NCBI GenBank assembly: GCA_046565985.1
Contig: JBKHXN010000103.1
Coordinates: forward strand, 1 to 10,856
Length of the DNA stretch: 10,856 nt
Direction: 5' to 3'
Source: Polycyclovorans sp046565985
Lineage (GTDB): Bacteria; Pseudomonadota; Gammaproteobacteria; Nevskiales; Nevskiaceae
The position numbers were made by a program, and so were the translations under genes. Below are positions 1 to 6,654 of the stretch, in pieces (position 1 is the first letter of the stretch; every line of letters begins with the position of its first letter). Below the pieces are notes generated by a model. It did no database searches. It saw only the letters and a list, made by a program, of their open reading frames with translations, and was not told the DNA's origin.

Positions 1-773
1 ACCTTGCCCTCGGCCATCAGCGGGATGATCTGGTCCACGTGCGGGTAGGGATAGACGTAGTGCAGGCGCGTCCATACGCCCAGCTCGCCCAGGCCCTTGC
101 ACAGGTCGTACAGGCGCGTGTCGTACGCCTGCCCGCGCCAGTGGCCGCCCTGGTATTTGAGATCGGCGCCGTAGGCGCTGGTGTCTTGCGAGATCACCAG
201 CAGTTCCTTCACCCCGGCCCTGACCAGCTTCTCGGCCTCGGTCAGCACCTCGGCCACGGGCCTTGAGACCAGCTTGCCGCGCATGCTGGGGATGATGCAG
301 AAGCTGCACTTGTGGTTGCAGCCCTCGGAAATCTTCAGGTAGGCGTAATGCCGGGGCGTGAGCTTGATGCCCTGCGGCGGCAGCAGGTCAAAGCGCGGGT
401 CGTGCTGCGGCGGTACCGCCTGGTGCAGGGCGTGCATCACTGAGGTGTAATCCTGCGGGCCGCTGATGGAGAGCACGTCCGGGAATTTCTCGCGGATCAG
501 ATCGCGCTTGGCGCCCACCCCCATGCAGCCGGTGACGATGACCTTGCCGTTTTCCGCCATCGCCTCGCCGATCGCGTCCAGCGATTCCGCCACGGCCGAA
601 TCAATGAAGCCGCAGGTGTTGACGATCACCACGTCGGCCTTGTTGTAGCTGGCGGCGGTGGCGTAACCCTCGGCCCGCAGCTGGGTGAGGATGCGCTCGG
701 AATCCACCAGGGCCTTGGGACAGCCCAGGGAGACGAAGCCGATCTTGGGAGGCGTGACGCGGGAAGCGGGCAT
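1..773 (-). CDS. rimO: Ribosomal protein S12 (Asp89) methylthiotransferase RimO, 5' part, cut by window edge
   Basis: Radical-SAM enzyme that adds a methylthio group to an aspartate of ribosomal protein S12 in the cytoplasm, using two 4Fe-4S clusters. The first 257 codons are present; E. coli RimO is about 440 residues, so the end of the radical-SAM domain and the TRAM domain lie beyond the left edge. The N-terminal UPF0004 (methylthiotransferase) domain has its three cluster cysteines at about C18 (in SLGCPKALVDSE), C54 (VNTCGFI) and C83 (TGCMG). The radical-SAM CxxxCxxC follows at C152, C156 and C159 (EGCNHKCSFCIIPSMRG). SLGCPK, the serine of IPSMRG and YPYPH point to RimO rather than MiaB. 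The ATG at 773 gives the expected N-terminus; there is no clear Shine-Dalgarno before it and no in-frame start just upstream. It is divergent from the CxxC gene at 837. Family identity is near certain from motifs read directly. Confidence 0.96.
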   Translation of the reverse strand, partial: MPASRVTPPKIGFVSLGCPKALVDSERILTQLRAEGYATAASYNKADVVIVNTCGFIDSAVAESLDAIGEAMAENGKVIVTGCMGVGAKRDLIREKFPDVLSISGPQDYTSVMHALHQAVPPQHDPRFDLLPPQGIKLTPRHYAYLKISEGCNHKCSFCIIPSMRGKLVSRPVAEVLTEAEKLVRAGVKELLVISQDTSAYGADLKYQGGHWRGQAYDTRLYDLCKGLGELGVWTRLHYVYPYPHVDQIIPLMAEGK

Positions 774-802
774 GACGGAGGACGAAAACGCGGGGATTCG
801 CT

Positions 803-808
803 AGTGTA
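803..808 (-). promoter_or_regulatory. Possible -10 element for rimO
   Basis: On the minus strand TACACT (4 of 6 matches to TATAAT) lies about 30 bases before the rimO ATG, which would give a leader of roughly 20 bases. No convincing -35 box sits 16-18 bp upstream. The whole divergent gap is only 63 bp, so the promoters for rimO and for the gene at 837 must overlap here or lie inside the coding regions. On the plus strand the same bases read TAGTGT (802-807), a poorer -10 for the opposite gene. Confidence 0.3.
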
Positions 809-826
809 GCCCGCCTGCCCCCTGCC

Positions 827-830
827 GGAG
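827..830 (+). promoter_or_regulatory. Ribosome binding site of the CxxC protein gene
   Basis: GGAG lies six bases before the ATG at 837 and supports that start. The surrounding 11-mer CCGGAGACCCC (825-835) recurs exactly in front of the GNAT gene (10508-10518). Confidence 0.6.
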
Positions 831-836
831 ACCCCC

Positions 837-1172
837 ATGAGCCACTATTACGAATCGGACGATCTCAAGAAATTCAGCAAGATCGGTGAACACGGCAAGG
901 CGCTGGCCGACGAATTCTTCAAGTACTACGGCCAGGTCACGGCCGCCGACGGCGCGCTGACCAAGCGCGAGAAGGCCCTGATCGCGCTCGCCATCTCGCA
1001 TTCCGAGAAATGCCCCTACTGCATAGACGCCTACACCACCGCCTGCCTGGAGGCCGGCGCCAACCCGGAACAGATGATGGAGGCCGTGCACGTGGCGGCG
1101 GCGATGAAGGCCGGCATCACCCTGGTGCACGCGGTGCAGATGCAGAACCAGCTCAAAAAGCTGGTGCTGTAG
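837..1172 (+). CDS. Carboxymuconolactone decarboxylase/AhpD-like protein, arsenosugar biosynthesis-associated type
   Basis: Small all-helical protein of 111 residues from the CMD/AhpD superfamily, which includes peroxidase-like CxxC proteins. The CxxC pair is C59 and C62 in EKCPYCIDAYT, preceded by the typical helix GALTKREKALIALAISH (about 39-55) and followed by EAVHVAAAMKAG (82-93). The N-terminus (MSHYYESDDLKKFSKIGE), the CPYCIDAYT core and the tail LVHAVQMQNQ match the group annotated as arsenosugar biosynthesis-associated peroxidase-like protein, usually encoded beside the radical-SAM gene arsS. Four residues after the second cysteine, where AhpD has a histidine, there is Y66, so classical AhpD proton-relay chemistry is doubtful. 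No arsS or arsM lies nearby; neighbours are rimO (divergent) and rmuC (convergent). A good GGAG site supports the start. Superfamily is secure, subgroup likely, physiological role unknown. Confidence 0.85.
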   Translation: MSHYYESDDLKKFSKIGEHGKALADEFFKYYGQVTAADGALTKREKALIALAISHSEKCPYCIDAYTTACLEAGANPEQMMEAVHVAAAMKAGITLVHAVQMQNQLKKLVL

Positions 1173-1175
1173 CGC

Positions 1176-2435
1176 TCAGGGCTCTTCCGGCTCGCTGCCC
1201 GTATCACCGCCCAGCAGCTGGGCGGTCTCGGCCTGGGGCAGTTCCTGCACCGTGCGCAGGCGCCGCTCGATGGCGCGCGTGCGCACGCCGGTCTGGTCGA
1301 TGTGGTTGGACGCCTCGTCGAGCTTCTTCTTGACCTTCTCCAACACCTCGCCGAAGCGGCTGAACTCGGTCTTGACCGCGCCCAGGATTTGCCAGACCTC
1401 GCTGGAGCGCTTCTCGATGGTCAGCGTGCGGAAGCCCATCTGCAGGCTGTTGAGCAGGGCCAGCAGGGTGGTGGGCCCGGCCACGGTCACGCGGTGCTCC
1501 CGCTGCAGGGCCTCGAACAGCCCCGGTCGCCGCAGGATCTCGGCGTACAGGCCCTCGGTGGGGACGAACAGGAGGCCGAAATCCGTGGTGTGCGGCGGGC
1601 TCAGGTACTTCTCCGCGATGCTCTTGGCCTCCAGCCGGATGCGCTTTTCCAGCGCCGCCGCCGCCTCGGCCGCGGCCGGTGCGTCGGCACGTTCCTGCGC
1701 TTCCAGCAGGCGCTCGTAATCCTCGCGCGGGAACTTGGCGTCGATCGGCAGCCACACCGGGGAGTCGTCCCCGCCACGACCCGGCAGACGGATGGCAAAT
1801 TCCACGCGCTCGTTCCCCCCCGGCCGGGTGGCGATGTTGGCGGCGTACTGGTCCACCGTGAGCACCTGCTCCAGCAGCGCCGCCAGCTGGGTCTCGCCGA
1901 AGATGCCGCGCGCCTTGACGTTGGTGAGCACGCGCTTGAGGTCCCCCACGCCGGTGGCGAGGCTCTGCATCTCCCCCAGCCCCTTGTGCACCAGTTCCAG
2001 GCGCTCGCTCACCAGCTTGAACGATTCGCCCAGGCGCCGTTCCAGCGTGGCATGCAGCTTCTCGTCCACCGTGCGCCGCATCTCCTCGAGCTTGGCGCTG
2101 TTCTCGGCCTGCAACTCCTTCAGCCGGGTTTCCAGTGTCTGCCGCAACTCGTTGAGGCGTTCGGTGTTGGAATCGGTGAGCCGCTCCACCGGCCGCGTCA
2201 GCGCCTGGGCAAACTGGCTGAGGCTCTGCGCCAGCTCGGCGCGCTGCTGACGGTGTAGCTCGGCCTGCTCCTGACGCAGCCGCGAGAATTCATCCCGCAG
2301 CTGCGTCTGGGCCGACGCCAGGTGCTCCGTCAGCAGCCCGCCGCCACGACGCCGGGACAGCAGCAGCACGATCAGGCCGATCAACCCCATGCCAAGCACG
2401 GCCAGCAGCAGGCTCAGGACAAGCGTCAGGGACAT
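1176..2435 (-). CDS. rmuC: DNA recombination protein RmuC
   Basis: RmuC family protein of 419 residues. In E. coli loss of RmuC changes recombination at inverted repeats, and the family is predicted to have a nuclease-like core, although its biochemistry is poorly defined. An N-terminal membrane anchor (about residues 3-27, rich in Leu/Val/Gly, followed by RRR) places the rest in the cytoplasm. A long charged, Gln/Glu/Arg-rich coiled coil spans about 38-150. The conserved RmuC domain covers about 165-395: KARGIFGETQL, VEFAIRLPG, the WLPIDAKFPREDYERLL motif (228-244, holding the D232/K234 pair typical of the predicted active site), FVPTEGLYAE, AGPTTLLALLNSLQMGF and EKRSSEVWQIL. The tail is acidic and low in complexity. 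It ends 3 bp from the stop of the convergent CxxC gene with no room for a terminator between them. It lies 126 bp downstream of tRNA-Phe on the same strand and has no clear promoter or Shine-Dalgarno of its own, so readthrough from the tRNA promoter is possible. Confidence 0.96.
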   Translation of the reverse strand: MSLTLVLSLLLAVLGMGLIGLIVLLLSRRRGGGLLTEHLASAQTQLRDEFSRLRQEQAELHRQQRAELAQSLSQFAQALTRPVERLTDSNTERLNELRQTLETRLKELQAENSAKLEEMRRTVDEKLHATLERRLGESFKLVSERLELVHKGLGEMQSLATGVGDLKRVLTNVKARGIFGETQLAALLEQVLTVDQYAANIATRPGGNERVEFAIRLPGRGGDDSPVWLPIDAKFPREDYERLLEAQERADAPAAAEAAAALEKRIRLEAKSIAEKYLSPPHTTDFGLLFVPTEGLYAEILRRPGLFEALQREHRVTVAGPTTLLALLNSLQMGFRTLTIEKRSSEVWQILGAVKTEFSRFGEVLEKVKKKLDEASNHIDQTGVRTRAIERRLRTVQELPQAETAQLLGGDTGSEPEEP

Positions 2436-2561
2436 CGGATCGGATCGTCGGTTGGGGTCTGCAGCCTCGCGCGGAACACGGCATTACGCAAGTCTGGGCA
2501 CGGTGCACCCGCGCAGGCACCGGGTCCGGAGGCGGGGAGGCCCATACAGATGGGGGACAGA

Positions 2562-2637
2562 TGGTGGCCAAGGACGGAATCGAACCGCCGACACGGGGAT
2601 TTTCAATCCCCTGCTCTACCGACTGAGCTACTTGGCC
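2562..2637 (-). tRNA. tRNA-Phe (anticodon GAA)
   Basis: A 76-nt tRNA read on the minus strand. The acceptor stem GGCCAAG pairs fully with CTTGGCC, the D stem is GCTC/GAGC, the anticodon stem GGGGA/TCCCC encloses loop TTGAAAA with anticodon GAA at 2604-2602, and the T arm carries TTCGATT. The 3' CCA is encoded at 2564-2562. It is expressed from its own promoter just downstream of yggX. No integrase or repeated tRNA end nearby suggests an integration site. No U-rich intrinsic terminator is visible before rmuC. Confidence 0.98.
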
Positions 2638-2660
2638 GCGTGCTGCGCGAAAGGGCGCGT

Positions 2661-2689
2661 ATTAAAGCTGTGCGAGGGGTCGCCGTCAA
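2661..2689 (-). promoter_or_regulatory. Sigma70-type promoter of tRNA-Phe
   Basis: On the minus strand the -35 is TTGACG (2689-2684, 5 of 6), then exactly 17 bp, then the -10 TTTAAT (2666-2661, 5 of 6). The bases after the -10, ACGCGCCC, form a GC-rich discriminator like those of stable-RNA promoters under stringent control. Predicted start near 2654, about 17 bases before the mature tRNA 5' end. It begins 14 bp after the yggX stop. The regulatory reading is inference; the boxes are seen directly. Confidence 0.85.
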
Positions 2690-2703
2690 GGAAAAGGCGC
2701 GGC

Positions 2704-2979
2704 TCAGTGGCTGCCGGACGGGGGGACGTAGCTGGTCTGCGCCAGCTCGCCGCCGAAGAAGTATTTCTCCATCTCGGCGGCGAGGAACTGGCGTGCCTTG
2801 GCGTCGGCCAGGGCCAGCCGGTATTCGTTGATGAGGCGGGTCTGGTGCTCGATCCAGCCCTGCCAGGCCTGTTTGGAGACCTGCTCGTAGATACGCTGGC
2901 CGAGCGCGCCGGGGTAGGGTGGCCGGTCGAGGCCTTCGGCGTCGATCCCCAGTTTTATGCAGTGAACGGTTCGGGGCAT
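2704..2979 (-). CDS. yggX: Probable Fe(2+)-trafficking protein YggX
   Basis: Small cytoplasmic protein of 91 residues, the usual family length, linked in E. coli and Salmonella to iron handling and protection of Fe-S clusters from oxidative damage. It starts MPRTVHCIKL with the conserved cysteine at C7, then YPGALGQRIYEQVSKQAW, a helical LINEYRL segment and AEMEKYFFGG, closely paralleling E. coli YggX. The frame stays open for about 950 bases upstream across mutY, but only the last 91 codons have protein-like conservation, so the ATG at 2979 is chosen. That start lies inside the end of mutY: the two reading frames overlap by 25 bp. This suggests translational coupling, as the Shine-Dalgarno is weak. 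mutY-yggX adjacency is also found in E. coli and fits functionally, since MutY carries a 4Fe-4S cluster. Confidence 0.95.
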   Translation of the reverse strand: MPRTVHCIKLGIDAEGLDRPPYPGALGQRIYEQVSKQAWQGWIEHQTRLINEYRLALADAKARQFLAAEMEKYFFGGELAQTSYVPPSGSH

Positions 2980-4028
2980 GTGGCGGGTTCCGGGGCCAGG
3001 GTGGAGGTTTCCAGCAATCGGCGCAGCGGCGCGGGCAGGCCCAGCGCCAGCGCCTGCGGGATTGTAAGCCATGCGGTGGCGCTGTCCTGCAGGGCGGTCG
3101 CGGTGCGTGTCTGTACGCAGAGCGGGTCCAGGCGCAGGTCGAAGTGGGTGAAGGCGTGCTGCACGGGGGTGAGGGCGCGATCGCCGGTGATCTCCAGACC
3201 CCGCTCGGCGCAGGCTTGCCGCCAGTCCCCGCCGGTGGCCACCAGGGGCGCGCACCACAGGCCGCCCCAGATGCCGGCGGGCGGGCGGCGCTCCAGCAGC
3301 AGGCGTTGCTGCGGGTCCTGGATCAGCAGCAGCAGCGCCTGCTGCGTGCCGCGCGCGCGCCGGGGCCGGGGGCTGGGGAATTCCGCCACCCGGTTCTGCG
3401 CGTGCGCGGCGCAGCCCGCAGCCACCGGGCAGGCGGTGCAGTGCGGCTGGCGCGCGGTGCAGACGCGGTTGCCCAGGTCCATGAGGGCCTGGGTGTAATC
3501 GGCCAGGCGTGTGTCCGGCAGCCGGGTCTCGGCTTCGGCCCACAGGGTTTTCTGTACGGCGGGCAGGCCGGGGTGGCCGGCCACGGCGGCGTGGCGGGCG
3601 AGCACGCGGCGCACGTTGCCGTCGAGGATGGCGGCGCGCAGCCCCCAGGCCTGGGCGAGGATGGCGCCGGCAGTGGAGCGCCCGATGCCCGGCAGCGCGG
3701 TCAGCGCGTCCAGGGTCTGCGGCAGCTCGCCGCCGTGGGCAGCCATGATCTGCCGTGCGGCCCGGTGCAGGTTGCGCGCGCGGGCGTAGTAGCCCAGGCC
3801 CGACCAGTGCGCGAGCACGTCGTCGGCCGGCGCGGCGGCCAGCGTCGCCACGTCGGGAAAGCGCTGCAGGAAGCGCTGGAAGTAGGGGATGACCGTCGCC
3901 ACCTGCGTCTGCTGCAGCATGATCTCCGACACCCACACGCGGTACGGGGTGCGCGGGTGCTGCCAGGGCAGGTCATGCCGGCCGTGGCGGTCAAACCAGT
4001 CGAGCAGGGCGGCGGCGAAGTCCGCCAT
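2955..4028 (-). CDS. mutY: Adenine DNA glycosylase MutY
   Basis: Base-excision repair enzyme that removes adenine mispaired with 8-oxoguanine or guanine; 357 residues, close to E. coli MutY (350). Helical glycosylase domain: WVSEIMLQQTQVATVIPYF with catalytic E35, the helix-hairpin-helix LPGIGRSTAGAI (112-123), and the catalytic aspartate D136 in ILDGNVRRV. The 4Fe-4S loop cysteines C190, C197, C200 and C206 have the C-x6-C-x2-C-x5-C spacing. The C-terminal NUDIX-like 8-oxoG recognition domain covers about 225-345 (LLLERRPPAGIWGGLWCAP), with HAFTHFDLRL near the end. Its ATG overlaps the asmA stop by one base (TGATG), so translation is probably coupled. The 3' end overlaps yggX by 25 bp. The order asmA-mutY-yggX is also known to me from Pseudomonas. 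Confidence 0.98.
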   Translation of the reverse strand: MADFAAALLDWFDRHGRHDLPWQHPRTPYRVWVSEIMLQQTQVATVIPYFQRFLQRFPDVATLAAAPADDVLAHWSGLGYYARARNLHRAARQIMAAHGGELPQTLDALTALPGIGRSTAGAILAQAWGLRAAILDGNVRRVLARHAAVAGHPGLPAVQKTLWAEAETRLPDTRLADYTQALMDLGNRVCTARQPHCTACPVAAGCAAHAQNRVAEFPSPRPRRARGTQQALLLLIQDPQQRLLLERRPPAGIWGGLWCAPLVATGGDWRQACAERGLEITGDRALTPVQHAFTHFDLRLDPLCVQTRTATALQDSATAWLTIPQALALGLPAPLRRLLETSTLAPEPATCPEPFTA

Positions 4029-6244
4029 CAGCTGCTGCCGGCGGCGTCCTGCTGCGGTGCGGACTCGGCGGGCGGCGGCGAAGGCTGCGGTTTCTTGCGC
4101 AGGCCGCGGAACAGGTCGCTGACGCCGGGGCCGATCTTTTCCTCGATCTTCTCGCGCACCTGATCCTTGACCTTCTCTTTCTCGGTGTCCAGCCGTGCAC
4201 CGGCGGCGTCGCGCGCCTGCGCCTTGAGCACGTCCTGCAGGTTGATCCGCACCTTGGGATCAAACAGGTTGCCGGTGAGCTGGATGGGGATGGCCAGCCC
4301 GCGCAGCTGCTCCAGCCCCTTGCTGCCGGTGCTGCCGGTATCGAGCACCGTGGGCTTGGCGAGGAAGTTGATGGTTTCCTTGAACAGGTCGATCTCGCCA
4401 CTGCCGCTGAGGCGGAACTGCGGGTTGGCGCCGGTGAGGGTTTCGGTGCGCAGCACGCCCTGGGCGATGCGCGCGGTGCCACTGAGGTTGCCGAACTCGG
4501 TCTGGCGCGGCGCGTCCTCGCTGTAGTTGAGATTGCCGGCGAGCGCCGCCTGGGCCTTGCGCAGCGACTGCCCGAGGTTGAAGCCCTTGATCGCGCCATT
4601 CTCCACCTTGAAGCCCGCCTCTCCGCCCAGCGCGCGGCGCAGGTCGCCCACCGTGGCGCCGCTGCCGCTCAGGTCCAGCCGTACATTGGCCAGGCCGCTG
4701 ACGTAATCCTTGCCCAGCAGGTCGCGCAGGAAGCCGGCGGCCTCCAGCGCCTTGAGCTCGGTGCTCAGGGCGTAGCTGCCGGTGTTCCGCTGGCCCGGGG
4801 TAAAGCGGTTGTTGAGCGTGATGCTGCCGCCGTAGAGCCGCGCCGCAATCTCCTGGCGCTTGATCTCGCCCTTGCCGCCGGCGAGCTTCACCTGCGCATC
4901 GGTGAGCGTGAGGCCGCTTACCTTGAGCTGGGCGAGGTTGAGCGTGCCTTCCACGTTGAGTGCGTCGAGCACCGCGTTGGGCAGCGGCAGCTCGTTGATG
5001 GGGGTGCTGCTGCCGGAGGTTTCGCCAGCGGGTGCGGCCTGGGCGCCCTTGGGCGGCAGGTAGCGGTCGGCGTCAAATGCATCCACCTTGAGCGCAAACT
5101 GCACTGCCTGGCTGGCAAAGTCGCGCACGTTGAGGCTGCCGCTGGCGCTGCTCTGGTCGAGCTGGATCTTCAGATCATCCAGCTTGAGGCTGGTGGGGGT
5201 GGCGCCCAGCCGGGCCTGCAGCGCCAGGCCGGTCAGCGCCTGCGGATCGGCGGTGGCGGGGGCTTCCTGGCCCAGCGCCTTGAGCAGCTGCTTGGGGTTG
5301 AAGCGCGCAATCTGCAGCGGGCCCTGTACCCGCATCTGCTCGCTGCCAATGCCGCTCACGGCGAGATCAGCGCCAATGTCCACACCGGCGGCGCTGAGGG
5401 CGAGCCCGGCCAGCTGGGCGGTGCCGGCGGCGAGGTCGGCCGCAAGATCCCCCGACAGGGTGAGCGTGGTATTGAGGTCCTGCCCGGCCAGCAGCTGCTT
5501 GCCGTTGGCCTTGACCGTCAGCTTGAGGCCGCGCAGCGCATGGCGCTGCGTGTCCATATCCAGCGCCACGCCGCTCTGCAGATCCACGTCCAGGTTCAGG
5601 GCGGGTTCCTGGATGCGTGCCAGGAAGCGGGTCTGCAGGTCAAAGGGCTGGCCGATGGCGAGCGCTCCGGTGCGCAGCGAGAACTGCTCCACCTGGTAGC
5701 GGTTGCCGGCGGCGGCGTCCTTGAAGTCGATGGCTGCATCCTCGATGCGTACCCCTTCCACGTTGAGGCTGGCAAAGGGCAGGCCGGGCGCCGTGTCTTC
5801 GGCTTTGGGCTCCGGGGCGGGCGGGGTCTTGCCCTCGGCCGGCTGTGCCAGGTCATCCCAGTTGGTCTTGCCGTTTGCGTCGCGGGCCAGGTTCAGGCGC
5901 AGGCCGCGCAGGGTGACGGTGGAGATTTCCAGCTGGCGGTCCAGCAGCAGCGGCAGCAGCTTGATGCCCACATCCAGCTCGCTGATGGCGGCAAAGGGCG
6001 CTTCGCCGAAACCCTCGGCGTTGCCCAGCGCGGCGTCTTCCACCCGTACCTTGATCCAGGGAAACACCTTGAGTCCGATCTGCCCCAGGCGGAAATCGCG
6101 CCCGGTGGCCTTCTTCACCTGTGTGGCGATCTGCTCGCGGTAGTCGTTGGGGTCGAACAGCAGGGGCAGCGCCACCGCGGTGGCCACCACCAGCAGCAAC
6201 AGGCTGCCCAGTGCGATGAGGAGGATCTTCAGGGGTCTGGCCAT
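4028..6244 (-). CDS. AsmA family protein (inner-membrane anchored, periplasmic)
   Basis: Large AsmA-like protein of 738 residues. Members of this superfamily are inner-membrane anchored proteins with a long periplasmic beta-rich region related to VPS13-type bridge proteins and are implicated in outer-membrane lipid homeostasis. The N-terminus MARPLK precedes a single hydrophobic segment (about 7-29), then FDPNDYREQIATQVKKATGRDF, the classical AsmA start. Ala/Leu/Gly-rich repeating beta-strand sequence follows, with low-complexity Pro/Ala linkers near 134-154 and 400-415. The conserved C-terminal AsmA domain covers about 420-670 (GEIKRQEIAARLYGGSITLNN, GDLRRALGGEAGFKVENGAIKGFNLGQSLR, and a late LTGNLFDPKVRIN). 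A charged Lys/Glu helix (687-705) and a Pro/Ser/Gln tail end it. I give no symbol because several paralogues (AsmA, YhjG, YicH types) are hard to separate by eye. It heads the asmA-mutY-yggX unit, 76 bp downstream of the thiS stop, with no convincing promoter in that gap. Confidence 0.93.
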   Translation of the reverse strand: MARPLKILLIALGSLLLLVVATAVALPLLFDPNDYREQIATQVKKATGRDFRLGQIGLKVFPWIKVRVEDAALGNAEGFGEAPFAAISELDVGIKLLPLLLDRQLEISTVTLRGLRLNLARDANGKTNWDDLAQPAEGKTPPAPEPKAEDTAPGLPFASLNVEGVRIEDAAIDFKDAAAGNRYQVEQFSLRTGALAIGQPFDLQTRFLARIQEPALNLDVDLQSGVALDMDTQRHALRGLKLTVKANGKQLLAGQDLNTTLTLSGDLAADLAAGTAQLAGLALSAAGVDIGADLAVSGIGSEQMRVQGPLQIARFNPKQLLKALGQEAPATADPQALTGLALQARLGATPTSLKLDDLKIQLDQSSASGSLNVRDFASQAVQFALKVDAFDADRYLPPKGAQAAPAGETSGSSTPINELPLPNAVLDALNVEGTLNLAQLKVSGLTLTDAQVKLAGGKGEIKRQEIAARLYGGSITLNNRFTPGQRNTGSYALSTELKALEAAGFLRDLLGKDYVSGLANVRLDLSGSGATVGDLRRALGGEAGFKVENGAIKGFNLGQSLRKAQAALAGNLNYSEDAPRQTEFGNLSGTARIAQGVLRTETLTGANPQFRLSGSGEIDLFKETINFLAKPTVLDTGSTGSKGLEQLRGLAIPIQLTGNLFDPKVRINLQDVLKAQARDAAGARLDTEKEKVKDQVREKIEEKIGPGVSDLFRGLRKKPQPSPPPAESAPQQDAAGSS

Positions 6245-6292
6245 GTGAATTGTCCGGGGAGTCAGAATGAAAGGATTGGCAGGGTGGTGCAG

Positions 6293-6304
6293 GGACCGCG
6301 GTCC
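6293..6304. repeat. 12-bp perfect palindrome between thiS and asmA
   Basis: GGACCGCGGTCC is an exact inverted repeat with no spacer, in the 76-bp gap downstream of the thiS stop and upstream of asmA. No T-tract follows on either strand, so it is not an intrinsic terminator. It could be a dyad binding site or chance in GC-rich DNA. Confidence 0.4.
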
Positions 6305-6320
6305 GCAGGCTAAATTCCGT

Positions 6321-6521
6321 TCAGCCGCCGCCCACGGCGTGGATGATTTCCAGCCGGTCGCCGTCGGCCAGGCGGGTCTGGCCGTGCTGTGAGCGGGCCA
6401 GGATGGTGCCGTTGAGCTCCACCGCCAGGCGCCGGCCGTCCAGCTGCAGCGCCTGCAGCAGATCCAGCAGGGTCTGGCCCGGTGGCAGGGGGCGGGTTTC
6501 GCCGTTGACGATGATCTGCAT
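6321..6521 (-). CDS. thiS: Sulfur carrier protein ThiS
   Basis: Ubiquitin-fold sulfur carrier of 66 residues (E. coli ThiS is also 66). Its C-terminal glycine is adenylated and thiocarboxylated, and it then delivers sulfur to ThiG for the thiazole ring of thiamin. The sequence starts MQIIVNGETR, has the beta-grasp pattern with LLDLLQALQL, AVELNGTILAR and LADGDRLEIIHAV, and ends in the essential Gly-Gly (VGGG). The ATG at 6521 gives the exact family length; a GGAG (6535-6532) lies ten bases before it on the minus strand. thiS faces away from thiG, with a tRNA gene between the two, whereas the pair is usually adjacent on one strand. Its promoter must lie within 24 bp of the tRNA or inside it; I found no strong one. 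ThiF, ThiH or ThiO, and ThiC are not in the window. Confidence 0.95.
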   Translation of the reverse strand: MQIIVNGETRPLPPGQTLLDLLQALQLDGRRLAVELNGTILARSQHGQTRLADGDRLEIIHAVGGG

Positions 6522-6533
6522 TAAACTTTGTCT
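6505..6533 (+). promoter_or_regulatory. Weak candidate promoter of tRNA-Gly and the thiG unit
   Basis: A good -35 hexamer TTGACG (6505-6510), identical to that of tRNA-Phe, lies in the start of thiS. At 17 bp spacing the -10 would be TTGTCT (2 of 6), which is poor; TAAACT (6522-6527, 4 of 6) is better but too close to this -35. A promoter must lie hereabouts because thiS is divergent, but its exact boxes are uncertain. Confidence 0.3.
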
Positions 6534-6545
6534 CCACATCCCGAA

Positions 6546-6619
6546 GCGGGTGTAGTTCAATGGTAGAACTTCGGCTTCCCAAGCCGATAGCGTGGGTTCG
6601 ATTCCCATCACCCGCTCCA
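6546..6619 (+). tRNA. tRNA-Gly (anticodon CCC)
   Basis: A 74-nt tRNA with all arms intact. The acceptor stem GCGGGTG pairs fully with CACCCGC, the D stem is GTTC/GAAC, the anticodon stem TCGGC/GCCGA encloses loop TTCCCAA with anticodon CCC (6578-6580), and the T arm carries TTCGATT. Discriminator T73 is usual for bacterial tRNA-Gly, and the 3' CCA is encoded (6617-6619). It sits between the divergent thiS (24 bp upstream) and thiG (50 bp downstream, same strand). With no intrinsic terminator before thiG, a joint tRNA-mRNA primary transcript is plausible. Confidence 0.98.
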
Positions 6620-6638
6620 TTATCGCGCCTTTGTGTGA

Positions 6639-6654
6639 TCGCACGTCGGTGCGA
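6639..6654 (+). other. Short perfect hairpin in the tRNA-Gly/thiG spacer
   Basis: TCGCAC and GTGCGA form a 6-bp stem around the tetraloop GTCG, 19 bases after the tRNA CCA and 15 bases before the thiG ATG. No U-run follows, so it does not look like an intrinsic terminator. It may be a leader structure or a 3' boundary for tRNA processing. At 50 nt the spacer is too short for a THI-box TPP riboswitch. Confidence 0.45.

Noticed and set aside
2501..2522. Hairpin CGGTGC/GCACCG as terminator of tRNA-Phe
   Set aside because: A 6-bp stem with a 10-base loop and no T-tract on either strand.
2562..2637. tRNA-Phe as an integration site for a mobile element
   Set aside because: No integrase, no repeated tRNA 3' end and no change in gene character on either side were seen.
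2704..3936. 410-codon version of yggX extending over mutY
   Set aside because: Only the last 91 codons look like a protein family; the upstream part is a shadow of mutY rich in Arg/Pro/Ala.
2919..4163. 414-codon plus-strand frame antisense to mutY
   Set aside because: mutY is unambiguous on the other strand, and this product is a Gly/Ala/Gln-rich shadow.
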